The notes beneath the pieces were generated by a model. The model was given only the letters and a program-made list of their open reading frames with translations. It was not told the origin of the DNA and ran no database searches. Made by a program: the position numbers and the translations under genes. From Candidatus Latescibacterota bacterium (GTDB lineage: Bacteria > Latescibacterota > 4484-107), in NCBI GenBank assembly GCA_030613045.1, contig JAUWMS010000218.1:1-5593 (forward strand): a stretch of DNA of 5,593 bases. The letters are read 5' to 3'. Below, one piece after another: positions 5,315 through 5,593 of the stretch (the stretch's first letter is position 1; each line of letters opens with the position of its first letter).

Positions 5315-5342
5315 ATTGGTGATTGGTGATTGGTGAGTGGTG
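5315..5342. repeat. Four tandem 7-bp units in the hisD leader
   Basis: ATTGGTG occurs three times (5315, 5322, 5329), followed by AGTGGTG (5336). The array is bracketed by AGTC on both sides (5311-5314 and 5343-5346). It lies in the 5' untranslated region of the HisD-family gene, about 36 nt from the start codon. Confidence 0.85.
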
Positions 5343-5377
5343 AGTCTAAGGAGCACCGCTCTTTTTTTTCCTGCCGC

Positions 5378-5391
5378 GCGAATCAATTCGC
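5378..5391. promoter_or_regulatory. 14-bp palindrome downstream of the hisD promoter
   Basis: GCGAATCAATTCGC is a symmetric 6-2-6 inverted repeat. It lies about 25-40 nt downstream of the predicted hisD transcription start, a position where an operator or a small mRNA hairpin would be effective. No binding protein can be named from the sequence. Confidence 0.35.
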
Positions 5392-5423
5392 TTCCTGTCA
5401 CAAGAGCTTTCAACGAAGCCAAC

Positions 5424-5451
5424 AAAATAATACATTCGCGAAAAAAGTCAA
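5424..5451 (-). promoter_or_regulatory. Sigma70-like promoter for the HisD-family gene
   Basis: On the minus strand TTGACT (5451-5446) and TATTTT (5429-5424) are separated by 16 nt, with an A/T-rich block GAAAATTTTT directly upstream that could act as an UP element. The predicted start near 5417 gives a leader of about 138 nt before ATG 5279. Confidence 0.55.
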
Positions 5452-5551
5452 CAAAAATTTTCCAATCATCCCTGTTTTCGCTCCGGACGCTCGAATTGTC
5501 CTAAAATAAGTAAATTAAACCTTTCGTGCAAGCTTTTTTTGAAAATTTTAC

Positions 5552-5580
5552 TTGACATAGCGTCCTATTTATGTTAATTT
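5552..5580 (+). promoter_or_regulatory. Extended -10 promoter firing rightward out of the window
   Basis: TTGACA (5552-5557, consensus) is followed after 17 nt by TAATTT (5575-5580), with a TGT extended -10 motif immediately before it (5572-5574) and an A/T-rich GAAAATTTT block upstream of the -35. It implies a divergent gene starting beyond the right edge. Confidence 0.65.
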
Positions 5581-5593
5581 AACCATCCAAGAA

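Noticed and set aside
4053..5336. Several plus-strand ORFs opposite the HisD-family gene
   Set aside because: They lie entirely within a complete conserved enzyme gene, have no recognisable domains, and are antisense shadows.
613..5342. CRISPR interpretation of the short repeats
   Set aside because: Units are 7-8 bp and head to tail with no spacers; no cas gene is present.
5348..5369. Hairpin AAGGAGC-ACC-GCTCTTT followed by T-run on the plus strand
   Set aside because: It resembles a terminator, but no plus-strand gene precedes it and one stem pair is a wobble; probably coincidental next to the T-tract.

Overview
The window reads as a piece of a Gram-negative bacterial chromosome. The evidence is SPase I and lipoprotein signal peptides, LPP20-type envelope proteins, good AGGAGG-type ribosome binding sites and sigma70-like promoters. 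All five recognisable genes lie on the minus strand, so transcription runs from right to left. The mix of LPP20 proteins, a secreted VWA/PEGA protein and gaps full of short degenerate repeats would suit a PVC-type or similar environmental lineage (for example Kiritimatiellota, Lentisphaerota or Omnitrophota). That assignment is a guess; no rRNA or marker gene is present.

Layout in the direction of transcription. (1) 5593-5280 is a divergent promoter region: one promoter drives the HisD-family gene leftward, and a strong extended -10 promoter points out of the window to the right. (2) 5279-4008 is a complete HisD-family NAD-dependent dehydrogenase. It keeps all the metal and catalytic residues, but its C-terminal half resembles the HpsN (sulfopropanediol dehydrogenase) branch. 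It ends at a textbook intrinsic terminator (3939-3978), so it is probably monocistronic. (3) 3708-2479 is a secreted protein with a VWA domain (intact MIDAS) and two PEGA-like beta domains. (4) 2353-1790 is a short LPP20-like lipoprotein, preceded by a possible 17-codon leader ORF. (5) 1571-744 is a lipoprotein with two LPP20-like modules in tandem. (6) About 649 to 1 is a further exported LPP20-like protein, cut by the window edge; it has no convincing ATG start because its 5' end runs into a heptamer array.

The four leftmost genes look like one envelope-directed locus: a surface or periplasmic VWA/PEGA protein followed by three LPP20-family proteins. Its function is unknown. The HisD-family gene appears to be an independent metabolic unit.

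Each complete gene is followed, shortly after its stop codon, by an inverted repeat: a terminator after hisD, an 8-bp stem after the VWA gene, a 160-bp TIR-bounded element after the LPP20 gene, and a 56-bp nested palindrome after the tandem-LPP20 gene. Three gaps also carry different degenerate tandem arrays with a 7-bp period, and one carries an 8-bp array. These intergenic repeats, the LPP20/VWA-PEGA cluster and the mirrored divergent promoters are the most unusual content. No tRNA, rRNA, CRISPR array, transposase or complete mobile element was seen.
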